In this document: piece by piece, positions 50,564 to 62,170 of the stretch | How the letters are laid out: each line of letters begins with the position of its first letter | Position numbering within the stretch: position 1 is the stretch's first letter | DNA from: an uncultured Cedecea sp. | GTDB lineage: Bacteria; Pseudomonadota; Gammaproteobacteria; Enterobacterales; Enterobacteriaceae | NCBI RefSeq assembly: GCF_947498825.1 | Contig: NZ_CANMLV010000021.1 | Span: 27,241-91,240, forward strand | Length of the DNA stretch: 64,000 nt | Direction of reading: 5' to 3' | The notes under the pieces: generated by a model | Databases searched by the model: none | Told to the model about the DNA's origin: nothing | The model's input: the letters and a program-made list of their open reading frames with translations, nothing else | Position numbers and translations under genes: made by a program

Positions 50564-51373
50564 TTAATGAAGAGTTATCTGCTTATGTGCAATCGCATTA
50601 ATTTGTACTTTGATCATGTCACTGATCGGGTCTTCAGGGCATTGTTCAATAAAATAATTTAAATCATTAAGTGCCACATGTTCGCAATCCAGCTGCGCAT
50701 AAATCAGACCACGATCGCGAATTTCATAGGGATCTTCAGGATTAAATTGCAGCAAAACTTCGCTGACACGAAGAGCCTGCTCCATTTGACGCTCTTCCAT
50801 CAGTGACGATTTTAATGTATCCAGCAATTTGCGGATCACTTCTGCGTTATCTGACTCTTCCAGATCTTCTTCATACAATTCAGCCGTTGGGCTGACATTA
50901 CCTTTCAGCCAGACTTCGAGAGTATGCTCATCAAGCGTATCGCCGTTAAAGGGATTAATCAGCCACATTTCGCCGTCTATCCAGTCAGCACGTAAAATAA
51001 GCTGTGTCGGGAAAATAACCGGCATAAGCGGAATATTCAGTTGGCCGGCGACCCATAATAAAATAGCCCCCAGGGATACAGCACTGCCCTGTCGCTGTTT
51101 TAATACATTATCCAGCCATAGTGCATCCGACAGGCGATAAACACCGCTTGCATCTTTGAAGCCCCATGAACCATAAAAAAGTTCAAGTAACTTCTGAAGT
51201 TGCAAATCGGGATGCTGACCTTCACAGATCTCTTCACGCGCCAGTGCAACCAGCTGACTGAGCTGCCGATTAACCTCCGCGACCGGGAAGTCATCACGAA
51301 TCAGTTGTGACACTAAAATCATGCCTTCACAAAGTGGTGCCTGATTAAATTCGAAATCGGCTAACGACTTCAT
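50564..51373 (-). CDS. sirB1: SirB1 family protein (YchA)
   Basis: This 269-residue protein matches E. coli SirB1/YchA in length and sequence: a transglutaminase-like domain (LILRADWIDGEMWLINPFNGD) and a C-terminal TPR-like region (FNPEDPYEIRDRGLIYAQLDCEHVALNDL). The role is uncertain. It lies next to kdsA as in E. coli. sirB2/ychQ, which lies upstream of it in E. coli, is not found in the 265 bp before it. Confidence 0.93.
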   Translation of the reverse strand: MKSLADFEFNQAPLCEGMILVSQLIRDDFPVAEVNRQLSQLVALAREEICEGQHPDLQLQKLLELFYGSWGFKDASGVYRLSDALWLDNVLKQRQGSAVSLGAILLWVAGQLNIPLMPVIFPTQLILRADWIDGEMWLINPFNGDTLDEHTLEVWLKGNVSPTAELYEEDLEESDNAEVIRKLLDTLKSSLMEERQMEQALRVSEVLLQFNPEDPYEIRDRGLIYAQLDCEHVALNDLNYFIEQCPEDPISDMIKVQINAIAHKQITLH

Positions 51374-51638
51374 ACTTACCCCAATAACGATATTTTAGTG
51401 GTGGTGAATGCAATAAGGACATCGTGCACCACCGGTCCAGACAAATAACCAACTCTACCCTCGGGTATATACTTGGTAGTTTTACTGATATTTGCTGGCC
51501 AATAAATTCCAAAGTAATGTAAATAATAACGCTAAATACTGCGTCAGTCAGCTAACAGCAACGTAATCGTGATAAACCGGTGGCAAAAGCCAGCATTTCG
51601 GGTCTAAAAAGCACATTTAGTTTAATACTTAGCCTGTA

Positions 51639-52472
51639 TTACGGAATATATCGCCCGGATGTCAGACGCTCATTATCCCCATAATCTTTACCTGTATTCA
51701 CGTCATTAAAACCGGCATGAATAAACAGTTGACGCACCTCGAGACCTTGCTGCCAGCCATGTTCCAGAATCAACCAACCATTGGGTTCAAGAAAATCCCG
51801 TGCCTTACTGACCAGTATTTCAATATCAGCCAGACCATGATTATCGGCAACCAGTGCGCTTTTAGGTTCAAAACGCACATCTCCCTGAGAGAGATGCGGG
51901 TCATCACTGTCAATATAAGGTGGGTTGCTGATTATCAACGCAAAACGTTGCTCTTCAAGCGCGCTAAACCAATGGCTTTGTAACACCTTTACATTGGTTA
52001 TCGCCAGATTTTCGGCATTACTGCGTGCTAAAGCCACCGCTTCTGGCACCACATCTAATGCTGTCACCTGACAATCCGGACGTTCACTTGCCAGCGCCAG
52101 TGCTATGGCCCCGGTGCCGGTTCCTAAATCCAGAATATGACAAGGGCGAGATGGCAGGCAGGTTAATGCGTGCTCTATCAGACATTCCGTATCAGGACGA
52201 GGGATCAAGGTTGCGGGAGAGACACGCAAAGGAAGCGACCAGAATTCTCGCTCCCCGACCAGATAAGCGACAGGCTCCCCGTTAATCCGACGAGCCAGCA
52301 GTATAGCCAGCTGGCTATACTGTATATCGGTCAAGGTTGTTTCCGCAAACGCGAGGATAAATGTACGGGATTTACCCGTCACAAATCCCAGCAGAATTTG
52401 TGCATCACGTTTTGGACTATCGCTATTTTTAAGCTGCGTAACCGCATAGGTTATCCAGGTCTGAAAATTCAT
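51639..52472 (-). CDS. prmC: Release-factor glutamine methyltransferase PrmC
   Basis: PrmC methylates the Gln of the GGQ motif in release factors RF1 and RF2. The 277-residue protein has the AdoMet-binding LDLGTGTGAIALALA (about residue 116) and the catalytic NPPY motif (about residue 183). The start overlaps the prfA stop by 1 bp (TAATG). Confidence 0.96.
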   Translation of the reverse strand: MNFQTWITYAVTQLKNSDSPKRDAQILLGFVTGKSRTFILAFAETTLTDIQYSQLAILLARRINGEPVAYLVGEREFWSLPLRVSPATLIPRPDTECLIEHALTCLPSRPCHILDLGTGTGAIALALASERPDCQVTALDVVPEAVALARSNAENLAITNVKVLQSHWFSALEEQRFALIISNPPYIDSDDPHLSQGDVRFEPKSALVADNHGLADIEILVSKARDFLEPNGWLILEHGWQQGLEVRQLFIHAGFNDVNTGKDYGDNERLTSGRYIP

Positions 52473-53554
52473 TAATCCTGCTCAGACAATGCAGCCAATT
52501 GGTCTGCCTGGAACTCCTGAACTATCGGCTCTATCAGAGCATCAATCTTCCCTTCCATGACTTCGTCAAGACGGTAAAGCGTCAGGTTAATACGGTGATC
52601 GGTCACGCGCCCCTGCGGGAAGTTATAAGTTCGGTTACGGTCAGAGCGGTCACCCGAGCCTAACAGATTCCGACGAGTGGAAGCTTCTTCCTGATGGCGT
52701 TTTGCCATTTCAGCCGCATGGATACGCGCACCTAACACCGAGAGTGCTTTGGCTTTGTTTTTATGCTGGGAACGTTCGTCCTGGCATTCCACCACGATAC
52801 CGGTCGGTAAGTGAGTAATACGAATAGCAGAATCGGTGGTGTTTACGTGCTGACCACCCGCACCAGAAGAACGGAAGGTATCGATACGTAAATCTCCCGG
52901 ATTAATATCCGGTAATTCTGCTTCAGGGATTTCTGGCATTATCGCAACTGTGCAAGCAGATGTATGAATACGCCCTTGTGATTCTGTCGCCGGTACACGC
53001 TGGACACGGTGCCCGCCTGACTCAAATTTCAGTCGCCCATAGACGCCATCACCGCTAATTTTAGCGATGACTTCTTTAAATCCACCGTGTTCACCTTCGT
53101 TGGCACTCATGACCTCTACACGCCAGCGACGAGATTCAGCATAACGGCTATACATACGGAACAGGTCGCCCGCAAACAGAGCGGCTTCATCTCCGCCGGT
53201 ACCGGCGCGGACTTCAACAAACGCGTTGCGTTCGTCGTCGGGATCTTTTGGCAGTAACAGTACTTGTAGCTGTTGTTCTAATTCTTCACTGCTGGTTTTT
53301 GCCTGATTTAATTCTTCCTGCGCCATTTCTCGCATTTCCGGATCACTGAGCATGCTTTCAGCCGTCTCAATATCTTCCTGGACTTGACGCCATTGCAGAA
53401 AGCAAGCTGATACGTCGCTTAACTGTGCATATTCACGCGATAACGCACGAAAACGATCCTGGTCGGCAATAGTTTTAGCGTCGCCCAGCAGGGCCTGAAC
53501 TTCTTCGTGACGTTCTTGTAAGGCTTCCAGTTTAGCAACAATAGAAGGCTTCAT
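52472..53554 (-). CDS. prfA: Peptide chain release factor 1
   Basis: RF1 ends translation at UAA and UAG. The 360-residue protein is the same length as in E. coli. It has the PAT tripeptide anticodon ([12 protein letters not shown]) and the GGQ motif ([15 protein letters not shown]) whose Gln is the PrmC target. It follows hemA at 35 bp. Confidence 0.98.
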   Translation of the reverse strand: MKPSIVAKLEALQERHEEVQALLGDAKTIADQDRFRALSREYAQLSDVSACFLQWRQVQEDIETAESMLSDPEMREMAQEELNQAKTSSEELEQQLQVLLLPKDPDDERNAFVEVRAGTGGDEAALFAGDLFRMYSRYAESRRWRVEVMSANEGEHGGFKEVIAKISGDGVYGRLKFESGGHRVQRVPATESQGRIHTSACTVAIMPEIPEAELPDINPGDLRIDTFRSSGAGGQHVNTTDSAIRITHLPTGIVVECQDERSQHKNKAKALSVLGARIHAAEMAKRHQEEASTRRNLLGSGDRSDRNRTYNFPQGRVTDHRINLTLYRLDEVMEGKIDALIEPIVQEFQADQLAALSEQD

Positions 53555-53589
53555 AGGCGGTGTTTCACCTTGTAATAAGAGTTATTGAA

Positions 53590-54846
53590 TTAATCCAGCC
53601 CGAGGCTGTTACGCAGGATTTGCAGACGCTCATGGTCACCATCGCGGGCAGCCTGCGTCAGGGATTTTGTTGGAGTATGAATCAAACGATTAGTCAGTTT
53701 CCATGCCAGTTCCTGAAGTACCGTTTCAGCATCACCGCCCTGTTGCAGGGAAGCAAGGGCTTTAGCCGTGAGGTCATCACGTACTTCTTCAGCCTGATGA
53801 CGATACTCACGAATCGTCTCGGAAGCATTCTGCGCCCGCAACCATGCCATAAACTCACAGGATTCCTGCACCACAATGCTTTCGGCTTGCACGGCGGCCG
53901 CCTGGCGCTGGGCAAGGTTAGCCTGAACAATCGCCTGAAGATCATCCACACTATAAAGATAGACGTTAGGGAGTTTTCCTACTTCAGGTTCGACGTCCCG
54001 AGGCACGGCAATATCCACTAATAGCATCGGCTGATTACGACGGATTTTTAATGCACGTTCAACCATACCTTTACCCATAATAGGCAACGGGCTTGCTGTT
54101 GAGCTAATCACGATATCTGCATCAGCTAAACGCACATCTATTTCACTCAAGCTAATAACCTCAGCCCCAACGTCGTTTGCCAGCTGCTGTGCACGATCGC
54201 GTGTACGGTTAGCAATAATCATTTTTTTAACATTATGCTCACGCAGATGACGGGCCACCAGTTCAATGGTTTCCCCTGCACCTACGAGCAAAACAGTCAC
54301 TTCCGAGAGTGACTCAAAAATTTGTCGGGCCAGAGTACAGGCAGCAAAAGCAACAGAAACAGCACTGACACCAATATCGGTTTCAGTTCTGACTCGCTTA
54401 GCAACCGAGAACGATTTCTGGAACATACGTTCAAGTTCGCCCGATAGCGCCTGGCCTTTCTGCGAGTCCGCAAAGGCTTTTTTTACCTGTCCGAGAATTT
54501 GCGGTTCGCCGAGAACCAGCGAGTCAAGCCCACTGGCGACACGCATTAAATGACTGACTGCATCGTTGCCTTTATACCAGTAAAGACTTTTACGCACTTC
54601 ATCTTCATTAAGACTGTGGTAATCACATAGCCAATTAACCAGCTGTTCATGAAGATTATCTTGCTGTTCAACGCTCAGATAAAGCTCTGTTCGGTTACAC
54701 GTAGACAGCACCACCCCACCCTGCACCAAAGGCTGAGCAAGCAAACTTCCCAGCGCCTGGTCGAGCGTATCCGGCGAAAACGTGACACGTTCTCGCAGCG
54801 ATATTGGTGCTGTTTTGTGGTTAATTCCCAGTGCTAGCAGGCTCAT
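53590..54846 (-). CDS. hemA: Glutamyl-tRNA reductase HemA
   Basis: HemA reduces glutamyl-tRNA to glutamate-1-semialdehyde, the first committed step of heme synthesis. The 418-residue protein is the same length as in E. coli. It has the catalytic Cys in [11 protein letters not shown] (about residue 50) and an NADPH-binding domain [16 protein letters not shown]. The ATG at 54846 is used. Degradation of HemA under heme-replete conditions depends on its N-terminus. Confidence 0.97.
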   Translation of the reverse strand: MSLLALGINHKTAPISLRERVTFSPDTLDQALGSLLAQPLVQGGVVLSTCNRTELYLSVEQQDNLHEQLVNWLCDYHSLNEDEVRKSLYWYKGNDAVSHLMRVASGLDSLVLGEPQILGQVKKAFADSQKGQALSGELERMFQKSFSVAKRVRTETDIGVSAVSVAFAACTLARQIFESLSEVTVLLVGAGETIELVARHLREHNVKKMIIANRTRDRAQQLANDVGAEVISLSEIDVRLADADIVISSTASPLPIMGKGMVERALKIRRNQPMLLVDIAVPRDVEPEVGKLPNVYLYSVDDLQAIVQANLAQRQAAAVQAESIVVQESCEFMAWLRAQNASETIREYRHQAEEVRDDLTAKALASLQQGGDAETVLQELAWKLTNRLIHTPTKSLTQAARDGDHERLQILRNSLGLD

Positions 54847-55047
54847 ATCGGAATCTGAGTAAGACTTAATGTTGATAAGGATTTCTTGACGCATCATACA
54901 GGATGCGAGCCACCAATAAAAGAGAGCGACGCATTGCAGTGCTTCCGCTTATTTATGATTTAGGACAAGATGATAGTAGACGCCCTCTTATACTACCGTT
55001 AGCATAAATGATAATGACCCAAATGTAATAATGGATAAGCTGACATC

Positions 55048-55674
55048 ATGTTAATGACAGGACTTCGTCTAAGACACTTTTTACCCTTGGCCAGTTTAGT
55101 ACTGACGGCCTGTACTATTAATGCACCGACAGAACCTGGAAAAAGCCCTGATTCACCAGAATGGCGGCAACATCAGCAAGCCGTAGGGAAAATTACCCAA
55201 TATCAAACACGTGGTGCCTTCGCTTATCTTACTGACGACCAAAAAATTTATGCTCGCTTTAACTGGCAGCAAACCAGCCCGGAACGTTATCGCTTACTGT
55301 TGACCAATCCATTAGGCAGCACAGAACTGGAGCTAAATGTTCAGCCAGATCTCGTTCAGCTGACCACCAGCGACGGCAAGCGCCATACCACTCAGAATGC
55401 CGAACGTACCCTGGCACAACTGACCGGCATGCCCATTCCGCTAAACGGCTTAAGACAGTGGATGCTGGGTCTGCCCGGTGAGGCAACAGATTATCGCCTT
55501 GACGATAAATATCAGTTAAAAGAGCTCAGCTATAAACAAGAAGGTAAAACCTGGAAAGTCGTTTATAGCGGCTATGACAGCAAAGTTTCACCGGCTTTGC
55601 CATCAAATATGGAACTCAGTACCGGTAATGTGCGTATTAAATTGAAAATGGATAACTGGACGGTTACCCCATGA
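55048..55674 (+). CDS. lolB: Outer-membrane lipoprotein receptor LolB
   Basis: LolB receives lipoproteins from the LolA carrier and inserts them in the outer membrane. The 208-residue protein has a lipoprotein signal ending LTAC, and the LolB fold pattern ([25 protein letters not shown]), like E. coli LolB (207). It is divergent from hemA and overlaps ispE by 4 bp. Confidence 0.96.
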   Translation: MLMTGLRLRHFLPLASLVLTACTINAPTEPGKSPDSPEWRQHQQAVGKITQYQTRGAFAYLTDDQKIYARFNWQQTSPERYRLLLTNPLGSTELELNVQPDLVQLTTSDGKRHTTQNAERTLAQLTGMPIPLNGLRQWMLGLPGEATDYRLDDKYQLKELSYKQEGKTWKVVYSGYDSKVSPALPSNMELSTGNVRIKLKMDNWTVTP

Positions 55675-56540
55675 TAACCCGCTGGCCATCCCCGGCCAAA
55701 ATAAACCTGTTTCTTTATATCACCGGGCGTCGTACTGATGGTTACCATAACCTTCAGACCTTGTTTCAGTTTCTGGATTATGGCGACACCTTGACGGTTG
55801 AACTGCGTCAGGATGGCAAGATAGCCCTGACGTCACCGCTGTCCGGGGTCGATGATGCCGATAATCTGATTATGCGCGCAGCACACCTGTTGGTATCTTT
55901 TACCGCGGCCAAAGGAACGCTTCCTGCAGGTGCCGGAGCTCATCTGGGCGTTGAAAAACGACTGCCGATGGGAGGAGGATTAGGCGGTGGTTCTTCTAAT
56001 GCCGCCACGACACTTGTGGTGTTAAACGCACTCTGGAATACCGGATGTACCGAAGATGAACTGGCCGAGTTAGGGCGCCAGTTAGGTGCAGATGTACCGG
56101 TGTTTGTCCGTGGTCATGCAGCATTTGCCGAAGGGGTAGGTGAACAGCTGACGCCAGTAAACCCGGAAGAAAAATGGTATCTGGTTGCCCATCCAGGTGT
56201 CAGTATTGCCACCCCGGCAGTTTTTGCCGATCCCGACTTACCGCGCAAAACGCCGGTCAGGTCAATAGATACCTTACTGAATTGTGAATTTAGCAACGAT
56301 TGTGAGGTTATCGTAAGAAATCGGTTTTGCGAGGTTGATGCGCTGCTTTCCTGGCTGTTAGAATACGCCCCGTCACGCCTGACTGGCACCGGCGCTTGTG
56401 TGTTTGCAGAATTTGACACCGAGCACGCTGCAAGACAGGTGCTTAAGCAGGCCCCGGATTGGTTGCATGGGTTTGTTGCGCGCGGCGTTAATCTTTCGCC
56501 ATTGCACCAAGCTTTATCCGGGCAGGCTAAGCATTGGTGA
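55671..56540 (+). CDS. ispE: 4-diphosphocytidyl-2-C-methylerythritol kinase IspE
   Basis: IspE phosphorylates CDP-methylerythritol in the MEP pathway to isoprenoids. The 289-residue protein is of the GHMP kinase family: [21 protein letters not shown] at the start and the ATP-binding [17 protein letters not shown] (about residue 103). It overlaps lolB and is followed by prs, as in E. coli. Confidence 0.96.
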   Translation: MITRWPSPAKINLFLYITGRRTDGYHNLQTLFQFLDYGDTLTVELRQDGKIALTSPLSGVDDADNLIMRAAHLLVSFTAAKGTLPAGAGAHLGVEKRLPMGGGLGGGSSNAATTLVVLNALWNTGCTEDELAELGRQLGADVPVFVRGHAAFAEGVGEQLTPVNPEEKWYLVAHPGVSIATPAVFADPDLPRKTPVRSIDTLLNCEFSNDCEVIVRNRFCEVDALLSWLLEYAPSRLTGTGACVFAEFDTEHAARQVLKQAPDWLHGFVARGVNLSPLHQALSGQAKHW

Positions 56541-57614
<1,074 letters not shown>

Positions 57615-57627
57615 TCAAACGGTGTTT

Positions 57628-57660
57628 AAGCCCGCTATTCAATTCGTAGCGGGTTTTTTA
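57628..57660 (+). terminator. Rho-independent terminator of prs
   Basis: AAGCCCGCTA and TAGCGGGTTTTTT form a stem with a 9-nt loop followed by T residues, 14 bp after the stop. Confidence 0.9.
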
Positions 57661-57766
57661 TTTCTTTTCACCTGTTTTCTGCTGTTATTCCCATCACCTC
57701 CCCGCGACGTTTTAAAGACTGCAAATATCTCCTGAGTATTTATAACTCTGTACGCGTTTTGTTTGA

Positions 57767-57997
57767 TTCATCATATCTGCACTCGCCCTGAGAGACTGTA
57801 CAGACGCGCCGGATTATCCCAAAAACTGGCTGACTATTGTTCCGGGCTATGCGGTAACGGTGGTAAGCGGTTCGACCATTCTGACACCTTATATATGCAA
57901 TGGAACGGTCACAGGTGCAGATGCTGTAATGATAAAACCCATTGAGGCGAAAGCTATTTATGCAGAAAATCCGGCTAAATTAATCCGCGTATTATGA
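57767..57997 (+). pseudogene. Possible remnant of a small lipoprotein gene
   Basis: A 76-codon plus-strand stretch has no start codon; a stop lies directly upstream. It begins FIISALALRDC, which resembles a lipoprotein signal with a broken lipobox, and goes on TDAPDYPKNWLTIVPGYAV and following. I cannot name the family. The place is where E. coli has dauA, which is absent. Confidence 0.3.
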
Positions 57998-58052
57998 CGA
58001 AGACTTGCCTTAAAAGCTCAGATGAGAGGCAGAAGAATTGATTAAGAGACAT

Positions 58053-58087
58053 AAAAATCCGTAATCCCGGAGAGATCACGGATTTTT
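58053..58087. terminator. Hairpin with A/T arms, probable terminator of ychH
   Basis: AAAAATCCGT and ACGGATTTTT form a perfect 10-bp stem with a 15-nt loop. It lies 65 bp after the ychH stop on the minus strand. Confidence 0.6.
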
Positions 58088-58151
58088 ATGTCACCAGCAA
58101 ATTTCACCGGGATAATAATTACCGTACCGCAGGCTTAACAGTCAAAGTCAA

Positions 58152-58418
58152 TCAATGACTGTCACGACGACAGCGTTTATCAAAATGCCGTACCCACCAG
58201 TATCTGTCTTCAATATGTTCGCGACCGCCAATACGCGCTCCGGCAAGCCACACAACCGCACCTACAAAGATGGCTAATACTGCCGCGGAAGCCACTACAG
58301 GGGGTAAATTAAACTGCGGTACATGATTCATAACGGCCCCTACAAATCCAAGAACCATGACCACCAAACCTAATCCCATAAAGATATTGCCACACATTGA
58401 TGCATTTTTACGTTTCAT
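58152..58418 (-). CDS. ychH: Stress-induced inner-membrane protein YchH
   Basis: This 88-residue protein has two membrane helices and the conserved ends MKRKNAS and DRYWWVRHFDKRCRR, as in E. coli YchH (92). E. coli ychH is stress-induced and CRP-linked. A half-conserved CRP-like sequence (TCACA half at 58522-58526) lies about 100 bp before the start. It is divergent from pth. Confidence 0.93.
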   Translation of the reverse strand: MKRKNASMCGNIFMGLGLVVMVLGFVGAVMNHVPQFNLPPVVASAAVLAIFVGAVVWLAGARIGGREHIEDRYWWVRHFDKRCRRDSH

Positions 58419-58645
58419 AACACACCTCCGCTAAATATCGGGCTGACGGACTCACCAATTATCTCTTTAATAATCTTTACAGTAGTATAACCGAGGTCAG
58501 ACCTCAGGCTTGCGGGGCAGATCACAGTTGTGGGCTAAACTAAATTTATCTTTCTGTGCTGTCAGTGAAAAATTATTGCACTTTGTCAACCGGGCATCAG
58601 CACAGTAAACTATCCGGCTCTGAACCGTTTTGTCAGGAAGTTAAT

Positions 58646-59230
58646 GTGAGCATTAAATTAATTGTCGGTCTGGCTAACCCGGGCGCGGAATATGCAGCCA
58701 CCCGCCATAATGCCGGCGCATGGTATGTCGATTTACTGGCTGACAGGCATAATCAGCCGTTAAAAGAAGAAGCCAAATTTTACGGTTACACGGCGCGTCT
58801 TAATATTGCAGGTGAAGATGTCCGGCTTTTAGTGCCTACCACCTTTATGAATCTGAGCGGTAAAGCCGTCAGCGCCATGGCTAATTTTTACCGCATTCAG
58901 CCAGAAGAGATCCTCGTTGCTCATGATGAACTGGATTTACCACCTGGTGTGGCAAAATTTAAACTCGGTGGCGGTCACGGCGGGCATAATGGCCTGAAAG
59001 ATATCATCAGTAAACTGGGTAATAATCCCGGATTTCATCGCTTGCGGGTCGGTATTGGCCATCCGGGTGATAAAAACAAAGTCGTCGGTTTTGTTCTCGG
59101 TAAACCACCACTCAGTGAGCAAAAGCTGATTGATGATGCCATTGACGAAGCAACACGCTGCACTGATGTCTGGCTAAAAGAAGGCCAGGCCAAAGCAACC
59201 AGCCGTTTACACACTTTTAAAGCCCAGTAA
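58646..59230 (+). CDS. pth: Peptidyl-tRNA hydrolase
   Basis: Pth releases peptides from peptidyl-tRNA that drops off the ribosome. The 194-residue protein from the GTG at 58646 is the same length as in E. coli and carries the catalytic His in [10 protein letters not shown] (about residue 20) and [31 protein letters not shown] precedes the GTG. The frame opens upstream, but those residues are not conserved. Confidence 0.97.
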   Translation: MSIKLIVGLANPGAEYAATRHNAGAWYVDLLADRHNQPLKEEAKFYGYTARLNIAGEDVRLLVPTTFMNLSGKAVSAMANFYRIQPEEILVAHDELDLPPGVAKFKLGGGHGGHNGLKDIISKLGNNPGFHRLRVGIGHPGDKNKVVGFVLGKPPLSEQKLIDDAIDEATRCTDVWLKEGQAKATSRLHTFKAQ

Positions 59231-59370
59231 TCGCGTCGTTTAATCGCAGAGAAAAGCATTTCTGCGCCCGATTACCCGGCTTTAAGTGTATAATAGATAA
59301 AGTTGACTACATTTCTTCAATGAAAACAAACTAATTCATTGATTATAAATATATTAAGGTGATTTAAACC

Positions 59371-60462
59371 ATGGGATTCAAATGCGGTATTGTTGGTTTA
59401 CCAAACGTCGGTAAATCCACCCTGTTCAACGCGCTCACCAAAGCAGGCATCGAAGCTGCCAACTTTCCTTTTTGTACTATTGAGCCGAACACCGGTGTAG
59501 TACCTATGCCGGACCCGCGTCTGGACAAGCTGGCTGAAATCGTTAAACCCCAACGTATTCTGCCAACCACCATGGAATTTGTCGATATTGCGGGTCTGGT
59601 TAAAGGCGCTTCTAAAGGTGAAGGTCTGGGTAACCAGTTTCTGACCAATATCCGTGAAACTGAAGCGATCGGTCATGTGGTACGTTGCTTTGAAGATGAC
59701 AACATTATTCACGTGGCGGGTAAAGTTGATCCTGCTGAAGATATCGACATCATTAACACTGAACTGGCTCTTTCTGACCTGGATACCTGCGAACGCGCCC
59801 TGCACCGGGTACAGAAAAAAGCCAAAGGTGGCGATAAAGACGCAAAAGCTGAGCAAGCAGCGCTGGAAAAATGCCTGCCACATCTGAGCAATGCCGGTAT
59901 GCTGCGCGCGCTGGATTTAAGCGATGAAGATAAAGCCGCGATTCGCTATCTCAGCTTCCTGACGCTGAAACCGACCATGTATATCGCCAACGTCAGCGAA
60001 GATGGTTTCGAAAACAACCCTTATCTTGATCAAGTCCGCGCTATTGCTGCCGCCGAAGGTTCCGTTGTGGTTCCAGTCTGCGCTGCTGTTGAGTCGGATA
60101 TTGCTGAACTTGACGATGCCGATCGCGAAGAATTTATGGCTGAACTGGGTATCGAAGAGCCGGGCCTGAACCGTGTTATTCGTGCCGGCTACACCCTGCT
60201 CAATCTGCAAACCTACTTCACCGCCGGCGTTAAAGAAGTTCGCGCCTGGACCATTCCTGTCGGTGCCACTGCGCCACAAGCTGCAGGCAAGATCCACACC
60301 GACTTTGAAAAAGGCTTTATCCGCGCCCAAACCATTGCCTATGAAGACTTTATCACCTACAAAGGTGAGCAAGGAGCTAAAGAAGCCGGCAAAATGCGTG
60401 CAGAAGGTAAAGAATACATCGTTAAAGATGGCGATGTGATGAACTTCTTGTTCAACGTCTAA
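59371..60462 (+). CDS. ychF: Redox-regulated ATPase YchF
   Basis: YchF is an Obg-related ATPase that binds ribosomes and inhibits catalase. The 363-residue protein is the same length as in E. coli. The P-loop is [12 protein letters not shown] (about residue 8). The G4 position reads NVSE rather than NKxD, which goes with ATP preference. A TGS domain lies near the C-terminus. It follows pth by 140 bp. Confidence 0.97.
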   Translation: MGFKCGIVGLPNVGKSTLFNALTKAGIEAANFPFCTIEPNTGVVPMPDPRLDKLAEIVKPQRILPTTMEFVDIAGLVKGASKGEGLGNQFLTNIRETEAIGHVVRCFEDDNIIHVAGKVDPAEDIDIINTELALSDLDTCERALHRVQKKAKGGDKDAKAEQAALEKCLPHLSNAGMLRALDLSDEDKAAIRYLSFLTLKPTMYIANVSEDGFENNPYLDQVRAIAAAEGSVVVPVCAAVESDIAELDDADREEFMAELGIEEPGLNRVIRAGYTLLNLQTYFTAGVKEVRAWTIPVGATAPQAAGKIHTDFEKGFIRAQTIAYEDFITYKGEQGAKEAGKMRAEGKEYIVKDGDVMNFLFNV

Positions 60463-60518
60463 TTAAATTTGTCGTCTCATGAGGTTTCATTGAATCTCAA
60501 GAAGACGGTGAAACCCCA

Positions 60519-60547
60519 TAAAATCCACGCAGTTGCGTGGATTTTTC
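60519..60547 (+). terminator. Rho-independent terminator of ychF
   Basis: AAAATCCACGC and GCGTGGATTTTT form a stem around AGTT, 57 bp after the stop. Confidence 0.88.
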
Positions 60548-60589
60548 ATTTCATAACGTCTCAACTCATCTCGTAACAACGCTGTCAAA

Positions 60590-60861
60590 CTTGCAAAAGC
60601 CCGCTTGAACGTGTGGTTTTCCCTGCAATCGGTAAGCGCCCGATCAGTGAAATCACCCCACACCACATTCTTAAAACTCTTCGGGAAACGGCTAAACGAG
60701 GATCATCGACAGTTGCCGCTGAAGCAGAATGGACACCGGCAGCGCGAATGAAAGCCTGCAGAGAACACGTTATTCCCTTCCTCTCCCAAGCTGTCAAAAT
60801 GCTCAGAACGCTACAAGGATTAGCCGGACATCGGCAGCAGCTTTTTCCGGGCAGTAGCTGA
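60590..60861 (+). pseudogene. Internally deleted P4-type phage integrase remnant
   Basis: The frame reads LERVVFPAIGKRPISEITP, typical of the core-binding domain of P4-family tyrosine recombinases, then EWTPAARMKACREHVIPFLSQAV and GHRQQLFP, typical of the catalytic domain about 150 residues further on. The middle, with the first catalytic Arg, and the C-terminal part, with the HxxR and Tyr, are missing. It is therefore inactive and marks a former island. Its end overlaps the 3' end of the opposite-strand MarR-GNAT gene by 42 bp. Confidence 0.85.
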
Positions 60862-61749
60862 CAGACTTTCAAACCGTTTTTTTTCCAGTCTCATTGGTGT
60901 AACCGCCATGCCATAAAAATTACGCGCCTCTCCCGTTACCTCTCCGCCAAACTGCCTGATAAGGTTTACCGTAATATCGCGGGCGTCTATGATCACTTCA
61001 CTGCATTCGAGGAACATATCCTGAAGGGACTTCAGGGCCAGTTTTTTACCTATCCCGAGTCCTCTATAAGCCGGATCAACGCAAAACCGTCCCCAGTGAT
61101 ACTGCTCATTTTCCTGCCAGCACGCTACTGCGCCCAGCAGATATTCCCCGGCTCGTGCCACCCACCACTTACTCTGGTAATTTTCAGAAATGGGGATCAG
61201 TTCTTCCGGTATGTTCTGTTCTTCAGTAAAAATATGAAGCAAAAGTTGCTGAACATCTGCGTAACGGTTAATACGTAAGCATTCAATCTGAATTCTGGTC
61301 GATTCATGGCGGACATTACGCAGGAAAGCCACTTTGCGGAGCATACGCAATCCCTCAGTTACTGTTGTTATTTCATCCTTTTTCATCTCCTCATTAATAA
61401 AATTCAGTTCACTGTCCGCTGCTTTTTCTGCTCTTATCAACTGGTCTGTACCCTCCGGTGTGAGCTGGAAGTATTTGCGTCGCTTATCCCCATTAACAGG
61501 GATAGTCTCAACATAATTACAAGTTATCAGGGTCGTCAGTATTCGACTCAGTGAGGCCTTATCCATGTTCAATTGAAGGCTAAGTTCATTAAATGAGGTC
61601 AGCCCATTCGTGGAGAGATAAGTAAGAATATGGGCCTGTGTTAACGATAAGCCGGAGTGAAAACAGTCTTTACTGAGCAGACCAAGCTCCCTTACCAGAT
61701 AACGTAATTCCGCTCGTATTTCATGAACTGAAGACATTTTTAAATCCAT
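60820..61749 (-). CDS. MarR-type regulator fused to GNAT acetyltransferase
   Basis: The 309-residue product joins a winged helix MarR domain (about residues 1-140: LSLTQAHILTYLSTNGLTSFNELSLQLNMDKASLSRIL) to a GNAT N-acetyltransferase domain (about 150-300) with the acetyl-CoA motif DPAYRGLGIGKKLA. The pair is known in other bacteria as one bifunctional family. Target and substrate are unknown. I choose the ATG at 61749; GTG at 61779 and ATG at 61737 are alternatives. None has a strong ribosome site. The last residues lie over the integrase remnant. Confidence 0.83.
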   Translation of the reverse strand: MDLKMSSVHEIRAELRYLVRELGLLSKDCFHSGLSLTQAHILTYLSTNGLTSFNELSLQLNMDKASLSRILTTLITCNYVETIPVNGDKRRKYFQLTPEGTDQLIRAEKAADSELNFINEEMKKDEITTVTEGLRMLRKVAFLRNVRHESTRIQIECLRINRYADVQQLLLHIFTEEQNIPEELIPISENYQSKWWVARAGEYLLGAVACWQENEQYHWGRFCVDPAYRGLGIGKKLALKSLQDMFLECSEVIIDARDITVNLIRQFGGEVTGEARNFYGMAVTPMRLEKKRFESLSATARKKLLPMSG

Positions 61750-61769
61750 TGTTGATAGTGTCAACAATG
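61747..61769. promoter_or_regulatory. Palindrome at the MarR-GNAT start, putative operator
   Basis: CATTGTTGA and TCAACAATG are perfect inverted arms with a 5-bp spacer. They overlap the start codon region of the MarR-GNAT gene. Two-fold symmetric sites of this size are typical for MarR dimers, so autoregulation is likely. Confidence 0.6.
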
Positions 61770-61779
61770 TTGTTATCAC

Positions 61780-62170
61780 AAACTATCCGTGCTATCAAGA
61801 CGTGTGTTAACAGGGTCAGTTAGTTGTGCGGTAAAGTGTGCTATGGATAAAAAGCGTAAGTTCGCAATTGTTCTTATAATGAAGGAAAGCAATGAAGCGT
61901 TAAAAAGAGATTCAGTCTGTTAGTCCAGTATTAGGGAACAGTGTGATGATTAACAACAAAAAGGTAACTGATGCCAAGCCGTTCGTTCGGATATAACAGG
62001 TTCCGTAGCGAGGTCAACGGTGGTCGAGACAGGATAACCTTCAGCCAGGGTTGAAGCTTCTCTGGAAGCCGCAAGCAAAAAGCTTGGCCCATCTTCACCT
62101 TGTCTTATCACGCAAAACGCAATTAGCTAAGCGAGAGAAACTTAACTTCTGCCTCGTCCATACCGCCAAA
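61780..62170. other. Stretch with no recognisable gene upstream of the MarR-GNAT gene
   Basis: About 390 bp hold no supported feature. Short plus-strand frames (for example one starting MDKKRKFAIVLIMKES near 61842) stop within 30 codons. Confidence 0.4.

Noticed and set aside
53560..54021. 153-codon plus-strand frame opposite hemA
   Set aside because: The region codes on the minus strand for the conserved C-terminus of HemA.
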